NCBI RefSeq assembly: GCF_024868665.1
Contig: NC_079901.1
Coordinates: 1,166,730 to 1,230,729 of the forward strand
From: Triplophysa rosa
Taxonomy: Eukaryota; Chordata; Actinopteri; Cypriniformes; Nemacheilidae
Direction of reading: 5' to 3'
DNA length: 64,000 nucleotides
Shown here: positions 33,780 through 45,322 of the stretch, one piece after another
Position numbering within the stretch: position 1 is the stretch's first letter
How the letters are laid out: every line of letters begins with the position of its first letter
Notes under the pieces: generated by a model
Seen by the model: only the letters and a program-made list of their open reading frames with translations
The model's database searches: none
Told to the model about the DNA's origin: nothing
Made by a program: the position numbers and the translations under genes

Positions 33780-34726
33780 CTCAGGCTAGGGCCCTGGCCA
33801 CTAGGTGACGATACGCCTAGTGATGCCTCTTCTCATCCTGGTGCTCTTCTCAAGGAGAAGACCCGTGGAGTTGCTTGATCAAGTGGGTGCGGTCCTTCCA
33901 GAGACTCGAGAATAATCTCTCCCCTTCCACACTGAACGTGTATGTAGCCGCTGTTGCTGCTCATCACGACCCAGTTGCTGGTAGTCTCTAGGACAGCACA
34001 ACCTGATCATTTGGTTCCTAAGGGGCGCGGGAAGGCTACCACCTCACCCACACTCCGTACCCTCTTACGACCTTGATGCGGTCCTGGAACCCCTCGGAGA
34101 TGCCGCTCTTTCTCACTTCACGATGAAGACAGCTTTCGGGAGGACTCTCAAGAGGGTAGCGGACCTACAAGCATTCTCCGTGTCCACAGATTGCCTAGAA
34201 CTCGGGCCCGGTTATTCTCACGCTATCCTGAGACCCCGGCCCGGCTACGTGCCCAAAGTTCCCACCACTCCCCCGAGACACCAGGTGGTGAACTTACAGG
34301 CGCTCCCCACCGGGGAGGAAGACCCAACCCCATCCGTGTTGTGTCCAGTACAGGCATTGCGCCTCTGCTTGGACCGCACGCAGAGCCGCAGTAGCTCTGA
34401 GCAGCTCTTTGTCTGTTTTGTAGATCAGCAGGGAGGGCTGTCTCAAACAGAGATTGGCGCATTGGATCATGGACGCCGTCACTATGGCGTACCTGTCCTA
34501 GTTCGCCTACGCCCACTGGGTGAGAGCTCTCTCCACACGGAGTGCAACCTCCTCGTGGGCACTGGCTCGAGGCGCCTCTCTGGCAGACATCTGCAGAGCT
34601 GCGGGTTGGGCTACACCCATCACCTTCGCGAGGTCCTACAGCCTTCGCGTAAAACCGGTCGGCGAGTCTTGCGGGCATCAGGCAAGACCGGCGACCGGTA
34701 GGGTGTACGCCTATAACAGTACCTGA
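33780..34726 (+). pseudogene. DIRS A tyrosine recombinase (H-x-x-R His replaced by Leu)
   Basis: The N-terminal part is broken. From 34123 a 192-codon frame has MKTAFGRTLKRVADLQAFSV (first Arg region), HAILRPRPGYVPKVPTTPP and QALRLCLDRTQS. An overlapping frame from 34520 has RALSTRSATSSWALARGASL and DICRAAGWATPITFARSYSL, containing the Trp and the terminal Tyr. The box expected as H-S-T-R reads L-S-T-R (34529-34540). In element B the equivalent is H-S-T-R. A frame change near 34505 separates the two halves. Confidence 0.7.
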
Positions 34727-35748
34727 CCCTAGTGGGTCAGCGTACTACTAGCCTCCCTTCTTCCCCCACTGGGTGAAGAACAGGCACTCCATCCATCACT
34801 AGCAAGCACCTCCTGTGGGCAGGCTGGGCAGAGCAGCCCTGCCCCTTAGGCCGGGTATCACCTGAGTTATTCACAACATAGCTCTAACCGGACCTAGTGC
34901 TACCAGACGTTGCAACCCCCCAGCAGGGCGGTTCCGTCTGATGTATCCTCATGCTGGTTCCCACCTTGGTAACCCATGACCTCCTTAGGTGGACCTCCAC
35001 CTCGCGGTTAACTCCTTCAGTCCGCACTTTATTCCCATGAGTTCTCCTCCATCAGTGAGACTATGTTGGTATGTCCACTAGTCTCCTCCCTGTGGTAGGA
35101 AGTGGTCTCTGTAGCGCATCCCCCGCTTGAGGAAGTAGCGCTTACCCAGTGGCCTTACGGTTCCGGGCGGCTTCTCGCTGTTAGAGAAACAAGGCCGCCG
35201 CCTGTGAGGCCGAAGGTAGGGGCCTTCCCACCTTTCAAGAAAGCTCTGGGACCCCCTACCTACCCACTGGTAGGTTACAATTTCGCGGTAGCGTCACGGC
35301 TGACATGCCCAGGCCAGTCACCGTCGCTTCGTTGAGATTGTGACAGGGCACAGTGTTATGGCGTTTTCCATTGGAACCCCATCTGTCGGTTCGACACAAC
35401 GTCGAGAGACCGACAGAAAGTGAACGTCTCGGTTACGTTTGTAACCTCAGTTCCCTGATGGAGGGAACGAGACGTTGTGTCCTCTTGCCACAACACGTGC
35501 TGTCCACTGCAGCAGTCGTGAGAGGTCTCAGGCTCCTCAGAACTAAGGTGAATGAATGAGGCACGCCGTCTCCCTTTTATACCCGGATATCCGGGGGCGG
35601 AGTCCGGCATGCAAATTTCATTTGCCAATTTTCATTGGCCTTTTCTAAGAAGTCGGAATTGATTGGTTCTCAAGGACGAACCCCATCTGTCGGTTCGACA
35701 CAACGTCTCGTTCCCTCCATCAGGGAACCAAGGTTACAAACGTAACCG
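34727..35748 (+). repeat. DIRS A 3' region, internal complementary region and right terminal repeat
   Basis: Collinear with 56490-57534 of element C. The segment 35375-35435 (CCATCTGTCGGTTCGACACA ... GACCGACAGAAAGTGAACG) is complementary to the outer left end of element C, matching the internal complementary region of DIRS1 elements. The right terminal repeat follows to about 35748. Confidence 0.65.
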
Positions 35749-35756
35749 AGACATTA

Positions 35757-36110
35757 TGACAGTAACTGGAGACGTTCCCTATCGAGAGCGGTCTCTCGAC
35801 ATTGCGGAAGCTTCTGCATATGGGAACTGTATACAATCCCGCCGTGAGAGTAGCAAGACAGCCGTACACCAACCGCATACATTCACCAGTGTTAAGCACA
35901 CAGATGAACCAATCGCGAAGTCGTCTTGAAGGGCCCGCAGCTGATTGGCTGAGACAGACCAATGAGCTGCAAGAACGGTCTTCTACAAAATTTGCATATC
36001 TCAGCCAAAGAAATGAGCGGGCTGCACTGAGACAGGGCAGACACCACAATAGTAAAAATCAGCGTGGAAACCCGGGCAGATATAATGCAAGTCCAGTAAC
36101 ACCAAGCACA
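35757..36110. repeat. DIRS B left inverted terminal repeat region
   Basis: TCTCGACATTGCGGAAGCTT at 35795 pairs with AAGCTTCCGCAATGTCGAGA at 42332-42351 on the right side. The remainder up to the recombinase stop is non-coding and ends the 3' side of the element. Confidence 0.7.
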
Positions 36111-36119
36111 GAGTTAACA

Positions 36120-37463
36120 GTAACACGGTAACAACTGCACAATATAGGAGATCAGTGTTCTGTGAAGACCAGCCAGCCGCACAACAGATGTCCTTAATAG
36201 AAACGCCTCTAGCCCAAGCCCATGAAGAGGCAACAGCCCTAGTTGAGTGAGCCCTGACGCTGAAAGGGCCTGCCCTTGACTCTCATACGCCAGGTTGATA
36301 GCGTCCACCACCCAGTGAGAGAGCCTCTGTTTAGAGACAGCCCGACCTTTAGTCCCCCCGCCGTAGCACATGAAGAGCTGGCACATAGGCACATAACCCG
36401 CTTTCGGCCGTAGAGTGACGCTGCAGTCGCCGGCCCCAAAACGAATGAAATCCGCGCCGATAGAGAGCGCACATAAATCCCCTATGCGTTTTGCCGAAGC
36501 AAGAGCGACAAGGAGAACGGCTTTAAGAGAGAGCTCCCTTATAGAAACAGCTTCCAACGGCTCGAACGGGGGCAGAGAGAGAGCCATCAGCACCAGAGAC
36601 AAATCCCACGGAGGTACTGAAGGAGATCATGAGGGAAACAGCCTCCGAGCTCCTCTCAAAAATCTGACCACCAATGTATGCCTACCGATCGATTGCCCGT
36701 CAACCGGGGAATGAAACGAGGCGATAGCAGCCACATAAACCTTCAGCGTGGACGGGAGGCCACCATTATCCATCCTGTATTGTAGAAAGCGTAAAACATC
36801 AGATACGGGACATGACACCGGGTCTATACCGCACTCAATACACCACTTCTTAAATACATCCCATTTCAGAGCATATAAGCGTCTAGTGGAAGGCGCCTGA
36901 GACTCCGCAATAGTGTCAAGCACTCTCTGAGGGAGGGGTTCTAAGACCCCTGAAGCGGCCAGGCATGGAGGCTCCACAAATCCGGGTTGGGGTGCCAAAT
37001 CGAGCCGTTCGCCTGAGATAACAGGTCGTCCCTGAGGGGAATCCGCCACGGAGAGGACACCAGTAACTCTCTCAGGTCCGGGAACTACGGCTGATTCGGC
37101 CAAAATGGAGCAACGAGGATCACCAACGCTCTCTCCTCTCTGATCTTGCACAGCACAAGGGGCAGAATCTTCACCGGAGGACAAGCGTAAAGCAATCGTC
37201 AGAGCGTCCGTCTCCCTGGGGGAGCGCGGCAGCGAGAAGAACAGCGGACAGTGTGCGTTCTCGCTCATCACGAACAGATCCACCTCCGCCTTCCCGAAGC
37301 GATCCCAGATCATCCGTACTGAGTCGGGGTGAAGTCTCCATTCCCCTTGGGAAAGACCTCCCCTCGAGAGCATATCCGCTCCGCAGTTCAAATGATCAGG
37401 GATATGCGCTGCCCTGATGGAAAGCAGGTGCTGGTCTCCCCACAGCAGCAGCCTACTCCCCAC
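36120..37463 (-). pseudogene. DIRS B tyrosine recombinase
   Basis: The frame 37463-36627 first shows the end of RNase H (HIPDHLNCGADMLSRG), then APSTRRLYALKWDVFKKWC and LQYRMDNGGLPSTLKVYVAA, the SAM-like core-binding domain. A frame change near 36610 leads to LVALASAKRIGDLCALSIG with the first catalytic Arg. A second change near 36260 restores AHSTRAVASSWAWARGVSI followed by DICCAAGW, so H-x-x-R is intact (36238-36249). At least two frameshifts prevent expression, but no catalytic residue I can check is lost. Confidence 0.75.
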
Positions 37464-37867
37464 TCCAGGGCCTCAAAAAGGGCTCTGGAGTGGACCCCTC
37501 CTTGGCGATTGATGTATGAAACCACGGATGTGTTGTCGGTGCGAATCAGTACATGACACTGCATTAGCTGAGGCCGAAAAGTCTGCAGAGCTAAGAACAC
37601 CGCCATCAGCTCCAGCCGATTTATGTGCCAACAAGAGACGGCGACCACAGACCCGACGCCGGCCTGCCTTCGCACACTGCACCCCAGCCTGAGGAAGACA
37701 CATCCGTCGTTACCACCATGCACGTTGTCACAAGCCCCAGGGGAACGCCCTGGCTGAACATGCTCAAGTCGCGCCACGGTTCCAAAGTGCTGAGGCATCT
37801 GTGAGTTATCCGCACACGTGCACGACCTGAGGACCATGCTCTCCGTGGAACTTGAGTCTTTAGCCAC
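37388..37867 (-). pseudogene. DIRS B RNase H
   Basis: The overlapping frames hold MVVTTDVSSSGWGAVCEGRP (first Asp), INRLELMAVFLALQTFRPQL with the catalytic Glu, and VLIRTDNTSVVSYINRQGGV with the third acidic residue. A frame change lies between the first and second blocks near 37640. This is the usual RNase H between RT and recombinase. Confidence 0.75.
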
Positions 37868-38059
37868 AGCTGCAGAGGACGCATGTGCAAAAGACCCAGG
37901 TGGCAGACTGGTGATGCTGACACCATCAGTCCCAGAAGTCTCTGAAATACCCTCAGCAGAATGGACCGGTCCAGGCTGAAGGCGCGCAATGTGGCGGAGA
38001 TGGACTCCAAGCGCTCCTGAGAGAGGCGGGCGTGTCGAAATTTTCGATGTTTCGACTCC

Positions 38060-39253
38060 TTAAGAGTCGAAACATACCCCTAGATATGTTATGGACCGTA
38101 TCTTTGATACGTTCACCCGCAGCCCCAAGGATGACAAGTGATGAAGCAGCGTCTGCGTATGACTGACAAGCACATCTCGTGAATGGGCTAGAAGCAGCCA
38201 GTCGTCCAGATAGTTCAGAATGCGCATACCACTCGCTCTGAGAGGGGAAAGCGCTGCGTCCACGCATTTCGAGAACGTGCGTGGAGCCAATGCCAGTCCG
38301 AACGGCAGCACAGCAAACTGGTACGCCGCTCCGTCGAACGCGAACCGCAGGAAGCGCCAGTGGCTCTGGGCTATCTGAACGTGAAAATATGCATCCTTCA
38401 GATCCACGGACGCAAACCAGTCCCCGGGACGAACTTGCGCCAGGATCTGTTTTAGCGTAATCATTCTGAACGCCCTCTTGTGAAGAGCTCGGTTGATGGG
38501 TCTCAAATCCAAAATAGGACGGAGTCCGCCATCTCTCTTGGGCACCACAAAATACCGGCTGTAGAAACCGCACTCTACCTCGCTTGGAGGAACCCGCTCT
38601 ATCGCTCTTTTTCCGAGCAGGCTGTGAATCTCCTGTCTCAGCACCGGGGTGTTGCACGGCATGTGAGTGACGGGACAACTCCGCTGAAGCGGGGGGGTCT
38701 GCATCTGAACTGAAGGGAATACCTGTGTTCTATCACATTTAGCAGCCACGGAAAGATACCCGGAATGGCTTTCCACGCATTCAGAAACATGCATAGCGGC
38801 CGAATTACCTCGGGCGATACAGCTTGCTGATATTCTGGAGATGCACTCTGCCCTAGCGAGGCTAATTGCACTGGCGGGGGAATGTGAAGCGCGTGAGGTC
38901 TCCGGCCGCCGCTTGCCCACGGGAGCTACCGTGGGTGAGGGGATGCCGGTTATAGCGTATTCTAACTGTGGCTTCGCGCTGCACCGTGGCAGGGCAGAGG
39001 ACACAGTGTGGTGTGAGTGAAGGGGAGAGAGCACCTTTTGTGAGGAGGTAAGTGCTTTTAATACATTTACACACACAACATTTTGAGCATTGCAACAATC
39101 GCCCGCAACAGCGGGGGAAACAAGATGCACATGGCGCCGCTTGAGCACTGGTCCACTCACGAACTCTTCCCTCCTCTCTGCAGACCCATCAGGAAGGCGG
39201 CTTGGCAGCCGAAGACGATCCACTATCGCCTCGATGACCTCTCTTCTGCCCAT
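38060..39253 (-). pseudogene. DIRS B reverse transcriptase frame
   Basis: A 397-residue open stretch. RT blocks: VECGFYSRYFVVPKRDGGLR, PILDLRPINRALHKRAF, DWFASVDLKDAYFHVQIAQS, FAVLPFGLALAPRTFSKCVD, and ILNYLDDWLLLAHS with the YLDD box at 38201-38212, then the thumb LGLRVNVSKI. All RT motifs are intact. The apparent start at 39253 lies within the 30-bp duplicated target and is a product of the insertion, not the native start. The first 100 or so residues read an alternative frame of the gag/RT spacer. Confidence 0.75.
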
Positions 39254-39260
39254 ACTTCCT
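39231..39260. repeat. 30-bp target duplication, left copy
   Basis: This 30-base segment, starting TCGATGACCTCTCTTCTGCC, recurs at 40731-40760 with one difference (A versus G at the 22nd base). The two copies flank the 39261-40730 insertion. Confidence 0.85.
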
Positions 39261-40730
39261 GTGGAAGAGAATTATATCTTAACTGCATATAGCAAGGCTA
39301 TTCAATTAGTTTGTCATGGGGGCGAGTTCATGAAAAGCATCCCAAATGAGGGGCTGGAGAGATATGGCTTGAAATATGAGGGATGACACAACAACAAATA
39401 AGAAATCCGTTTTATTTTTTCCCAAATTCTGTTTTTTCTGTTTTAATTTTTCTGGATCCTGTGTTTTCCATCCTTTACTATACAATACGGCTTTCCTGTG
39501 GCTCAGTGGTTAGAGCACAGCACTAGCAATGCCAAGGTCATGGGCTCGATCCCAGGGGATTGCACATAGTCAGAAACAAATGTATAATACAATGCAATGT
39601 AAGTCGTTCTGGATAAAAGCGTCTGCCAATTGTATAAATGTAAATGTACAATAGTAATATATTTGCTCATGTTACACACACAGAAATTAGATCTTTCTGG
39701 TGATATGTCATTTATTTTCCTTGTCACAGCCTGCAAAATTAATAAACACAACAAGAAATTCGTTAATTTCACGGGAGTGTGTTTCCCAACTGGCAGTGTG
39801 ACTTCTTCATGCATGAGTGAAACTCTTTTTTTTATAAACTCACTTTACAGTGAGAACAATACATTCCACCATACATATTATAACTCACTGACATTAGCAT
39901 TACAATATCCTAATACTCAATGAACACATCAACTGTGTTTTAGCACAGTTAAACATATTTTAGTAACACTAGGCATTGATAAACTCTCCACAAGCAGTCA
40001 AAAAAGTCATTAGACAATGACAATATTACAGAACACAAACGCATTTACCACTCGTAAAACTTTACTCTCTCTTCCAAACTTTTTCCATATATTGTGCATT
40101 TTAAACGATAGTCATCTCTGTCGACCTCGTAGATTCTTTCATGACGTGGCCTCCGCCAGAGCGGCCACAAACCAACCGCGTGTGTGTTAATGCGGTAAAT
40201 ATTGTCCATTTCAAACATAAGCGCATTAAACAAAACACATGAAATTCGCATCATAACATTTCATGAACATAAGCTGCAATGCCACAAGATCACTCATCTT
40301 ACCTGCAAAATTAATAAACACGACGAGAAATTCATTAATTTCACAGGAATGTGTTTCCCAACCGGCAGTGTGACTTCTTCATGCATGAGTGAAACTCCCT
40401 TGGGCTCACCGTCGCCTCCTAGCGTCACCCGCCAGTGGACGCCGGTCTAACTGGCATTATAATAGGCATACAGTTTACACAAATTTAGTTTGTTAAAGCG
40501 CCAGCATGTTCACTAAAGAAAAATACATTTGAATCCATATGCCTACACTCACATGAAAAATACTTCAGCATACTACAGTATTGACTTATAAACTATATTA
40601 AAAAATCTGCAGTAGATACATTGAACCATACACGGAAAAATAGAAATAAAAAAATATTTAGTTTTTAAGTAATATTTTTATAATAAGTTCTATTTTTTAT
40701 AATGTTACTAGCACATTTACTTTAGTTTAC
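39261..40730 (+). repeat. 1.47-kb copy of 46070-47536 inserted in DIRS B
   Basis: The block begins GTGGAAGAGAATTATATC and ends CATTTACTTTAGTTTAC, and matches 46070-47536 almost throughout (about ten substitutions and a 3-bp indel seen by eye). It contains a truncated hAT of the GAAATCCG family, a tRNA-SINE and two copies of a 100-bp exon-like segment. The right-hand copy is the source: it carries the junction of another hAT element (starting at 46102 with its target duplication), and this block includes that junction without the element's other end. Confidence 0.85.
39488..39646 (+). mobile_element. tRNA-derived SINE
   Basis: Head with an A box (TGGCTCAGTGG) and a B-box-like GGGCTCGATCC, as in RNA polymerase III promoters of tRNA genes, followed by a tRNA-unrelated body and the tail CTGGATAAAAGCGTCTGCC then TAAATGTAAATG. 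Direct repeats TACAATA flank it (39481-39487 and 39647-39653). A second copy lies at 46297-46455 as part of the duplicated block. Confidence 0.8.
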
Positions 40731-40760
40731 TCGATGACCTCTCTTCTGCCCGTACTTCCT
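40731..40760. repeat. 30-bp target duplication, right copy
   Basis: Partner of 39231-39260; see that entry. On the minus strand it encodes RKYGQKRGHR of the ORF1 tail. Confidence 0.85.
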
Positions 40761-42129
40761 CCTAGCTGGGGCAGACCACTGCTTAGGCCGGACGTCCGGC
40801 CCAGGGTCTCGGAGAGCTGAAGCCACGGCCGCGGGCTGCTTAGCCGGCCTGTGGGAAGAGCGCAAAGCAGACGAGGATCTCGCTCTCGGCGCCGGCTGCA
40901 ACGAACAGCGAGGAAGCACGTGGTTCAAAGCGTTCCGACACCGACTCCACGACATCCCCGAAGAGACCAGAGGGAGTAATGGGAGCGTTGAGCAGCGACT
41001 TCCGGTCAGCATCCTTGAGGTCCGCCAGTGTCAGCCACAAATGGCGGTGAAGGATGACCGTGAAGCCCATCGACCTGCCGATAGCCTGTGCGGTGCGCTT
41101 CGACGCCATCAGCGCGAAGTCCGTCGCCACCCTCAGGTCCTTCATAACTTCCGCATCCAAGGTGCCCCCATCCAGCGCCTGCAGGATCTTTGCCTGAAAG
41201 ACCTGTAGAACCGCCATCGAGTGCAGTGTGGAGGCTGCTTCCCCGGCGGAGGTGTACGCCTTGTCGGCAAGGTGGGCGGTAAACCTGCACGGCTTCGACG
41301 GCAGACCTTGTCCCGCGCTCAGTGAAGAGGAGGAGGGGCACAGATGTGCAGCGTGGGTCTCCTCCACGGGCGGCATGCGGGTATAACCGTGGGCCTCCGC
41401 CCCGTCCACGTGGGTGAACATAGCCTGTGTGGCAGCGTGGACTAGCGCCGATTGAGGGGCCGTCCATGACTTAACCACGTGCTCGTGCACATCAGGGAAA
41501 AAAGGAGTACTCCTCTTCGGTGCAGCCTGGCGGCGGCCCGCTTGAAAGTACCAGGAATCGAGCTTACTTTTAGCTGGCTCCTCCGGGGCGCTCCAGCTAA
41601 GGTCGAGCTCCTTAACGGCCTTTTCCAGCACCCTCACAAACTCCTCCTGGAGGTCTGGGGTGCTCTCCGAGTTGGTGCGGTCCCGCTCCGACTCCGCCCA
41701 GTCCTTCACCGAGGCCGAGATGGACATAGAGTCGTCGTCTTCCTCGTCGAGGCCAAAGGAAATGGCATCCGCAATGGCGGGAGGGAGACGAAGGCTCTCC
41801 TCAGTGAAAATGACCGGGGAACGAGGCGATGGCCTAGGACGGCGGCCCTGAGCCGGGTCGTCGTCATCGCCGCCGCCGCCGCCGCCGCCGCCACGTGGCA
41901 TGGGTGGGCCCACCAGCGGCCCTTTGGCGGCAGTGGGCCTCGACCCGAATAATCCTCGAGCAACGTTCCTGCGAGTCCTCAAGACACGTGCCGGCAGGTC
42001 AGCACAGTGCGCACAATCGGACTCTCCGAACGCCACCTCAGCGTGGGCCAGGCCCAGGCAGGCGATGCAATGCTCATGCGTATCCTGCGGGTCAATGGGA
42101 CCCGCGCAAAGACAACAGAAGGTGGCCAT
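40761..42129 (-). pseudogene. DIRS B gag-like ORF1
   Basis: The frame 42129-40840 encodes 429 residues. The N-terminus has Cys5/Cys8, Cys21/Cys24, His29 and Cys39/Cys42, a zinc-binding arrangement. A poly-Gly run encoded by a GCC repeat (about 41872-41892) and an acidic stretch (DEEDDDSMSIS) follow. The conserved core has AYTSAGEAASTLHSMAVLQV, RTAQAIGRSM and LWLTLADL...GLFGDVVE. After FEPR a frame change leads to the basic tail with KQWSAPARRKYGQKRG, which runs into the inserted block at 40731. Start chosen because it gives the conserved Cys cluster. Confidence 0.7.
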
Positions 42130-42369
42130 CGGATGAAGAAGCTTCTGACGATATCAACGATGGCAGCGTGAAAGAGTAGATTCTGAGGTATTGTCGCTGT
42201 GCACTGTATTTATACTGTCTCGGGTCGCCAGTAATTACATTCGGTTGCGAGCGCGACAATTGGCCAGTTTCACTGGCGTTATCCAATAAGACTTCAGGAA
42301 AGGTGAGAAGGGAGGAGTTTCCATATGCGGAAGCTTCCGCAATGTCGAGAGACCACTCTCGATAGGGAG
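42130..42369. repeat. DIRS B right inverted terminal repeat
   Basis: Contains TATGCGGAAGCTTCCGCAAT and ends CACTCTCGATAGGG, the inverse of the left end at 35777-35830. It acts as leader for ORF1, which starts at 42129 on the minus strand. Confidence 0.7.
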
Positions 42370-42411
42370 CAACAACCACAGAAAACCAAAATAAAAACAT
42401 TTGTTTATCAC

Positions 42412-43382
<971 letters not shown>

Positions 43383-43390
43383 TTTATCAC

Positions 43391-44753
43391 TGATATCAAA
43401 CATAAACATGACAACAGAAACATTTTATGTTCTCAGTTTGTCGCTGCCTTGAGCCATGTTATGTGGCTTTTTTATAATGAACTTCTATGAAGAACAAGCT
43501 TAACGTGACACTATTCTTATCCCTGAAATAGGTGCTTTTTCTTTTAACAGTAGCTAGTGTTTGTTACAATTAAGGTTTCATTATAATGGATTACTAAGGT
43601 GGAGAAACGCTAATCGCGAGTTTTATCACTTTATCACAGCAGCTAGTGTTCATGACAAGGTGTGACAGAAATGTGAGCTCACCTGATCGTTGTTTAGCTA
43701 CGTTAAACCTCGTTATGCGCTTTAGAAAGTCAAGAGGCTCAGCTGATCCCAACCGCAGATTCAGGTAGACACTTTTATCTCCGTTTCTCAGTCAATACTC
43801 GCATTTTCCCCCTTCATGAACATCAACTTTTGCTACACTATAAAAACACTTTACATGGTTTGATCGATTTGAACAGTCAAAGACATCGCAACACATTTTT
43901 TGTTTGTTTGGAGTTTGTTATAGTGAATTCCTATGGAGAAAATCACTTGCTGCCCTCCATCGACGTCATGTGCAAATAACCCATTCGATCACTGAATGCA
44001 CCCAAACTCCTGACAGTCGGGCAATCTGTCTAATGCTTTTTTTCCTACTGTGTCGTAACTGCGTTTTGAGCTCTGAGAGGAAAGGCATTAAACTCTGTGT
44101 ATGTGTAGCACACTCGCTGTGATTCATATCTTCAGAGTGTTGAGTTATAAAACCTCACCTGAGGCATCTTGTCTGTTTATGTTTCGATGAACAAAGTGTT
44201 CACACAGCGAAGCGTTCCTCCCACTGCACGCCCCACTCGACTCTGAGCTCTTATCTGTCTGATCACATTTATACTGCTCACATCAAGCAGGCACTGTATA
44301 AAGTCCAGACTGAAACATTGGGTTTTAGTAGCTCAGATGTTGCTCAGTACTTGTGTGATAATGAGTGTCTTCTGTGTGGGATTAAAGATAATGCTTCTTT
44401 TATGAAGCTAATACAGCAGCACTACAACACAGCATTGGTTAGCACAGCAAAACTTTATCAATAAAGCACATGCATTACATATTTTAGCACAATTTACAAC
44501 CTGATATGACAGTTGAATAAATTGGAAAGCACAAACATTTGCACCCGGATGAAGCCTGATGGACAGTTGGCTTGTGTTCATTAGTGCTCTTGAGTAAATA
44601 CTTCTTCGTTCTGCTTGATTCGTGAGTGATATTCTGCATTTTACATATCACATACCATATTAAGGGCAGTTTATCCAAAATATTACAAATCCTCAAAACT
44701 CCCAATACCATCCTATATCAAAGTTCCAACAGTTTATTAAAGTTCCAACAGTA
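43391..44753. other. Non-coding, nothing recognised
   Basis: Short open frames only (for example 72 residues at 43904 and 75 at 44484), with no domain. Possible host single-copy DNA. Confidence 0.4.
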
Positions 44754-45066
44754 TTCTTGCACATTGGCTGACAATTTATCCTTCCATCCATCCTCCAAAC
44801 CGGCTGGAGGGTCACTGGATAGTTTATCCCAGAACCCTGAACACATGGCCAGTCCATCACGGGACACATACATCTAAAGGCAATTTAAGGACTCAAGGCT
44901 TTCATTTAATCATGTGCGGGATGTGGGGGAGGTAAAGTTACCCGGAGGTAACCCACACTCATCCAGAGAAACATACAAACTCCACACAGACAGACCTTCT
45001 GGACCTGGACCAGAAAACCTTCTTGCTGTGAGGGAACACTGTTATCCACTGAGACAACTATTGCTC
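44754..45066 (+). mobile_element. RTE-type retroelement/SINE 3' segment (tentative)
   Basis: The words CCATCCATCCTCCAAACC, TTACCCGGAGGTAACCCACA, AACTCCACACAGACAGACC and CCTTCTTGCTGTGAGGG follow one another as in a widespread teleost repeat that I associate with RTE-type elements. No coding part is present. The family assignment is from memory of the pattern. Confidence 0.4.
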
Positions 45067-45314
45067 AGAGACATACATTATATAAATATAGGCATTAGTA
45101 TTAAAGAGATTTACGCTAAAAAAAAGTGAATTTTACATTGATTTCAAAAGCATTTCGTAAAAATATGTCAGCAGGTATAGACTTTGATTGTCAGATCTTC
45201 AGTGACACGTCGGTTGGCTTCATTGAACAGTGTAGATAGAGAATAAATGATGAATAATGAAAATTAAATGATGTATAACTGACAGATCAGTTTAGGGTTT
45301 TATAATTTTTTGTA
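45067..45314. other. Non-coding gap
   Basis: AT-rich, nothing recognised. Confidence 0.4.
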
Positions 45315-45322
45315 AGAGAATT

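Larger units (their letters stand above)
32050..35748 (+). mobile_element. DIRS1-type retrotransposon A, 5' truncated and internally deleted
   Basis: From about 32055 the sequence is collinear with element C starting at about 52935, with high identity. It keeps the end of gag, the RT palm, the recombinase and the right terminal region. It lacks the left inverted repeat and most of gag, and has an internal gap at 33472 where C has about 915 bp including RNase H. The right terminal repeat (35440-35748) is the inverse of the left end of C (51985-52212). Being mobile would require help in trans and an intact left end. Confidence 0.8.
35750..42369 (-). mobile_element. DIRS1-type retrotransposon B, interrupted
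   Basis: Minus-strand element with gag-like ORF1, RT, RNase H and tyrosine recombinase in that order from right to left. The ends are inverted: CCCTATCGAGAGCGGTCTCT at 35777 faces its complement ending CTCTCGATAGGG at about 42367, the inverted terminal repeats of DIRS1. It is a different family from A and C (protein sequences clearly diverged). A 1.47-kb block at 39261-40730 interrupts it between gag and RT. Confidence 0.8.

Noticed and set aside
39494..39570. A tRNA gene
   Set aside because: A and B boxes are present, but the sequence continues into a SINE body with the shared LINE-type tail and flanking TACATA-like direct repeats, and it has no intact cloverleaf by eye.
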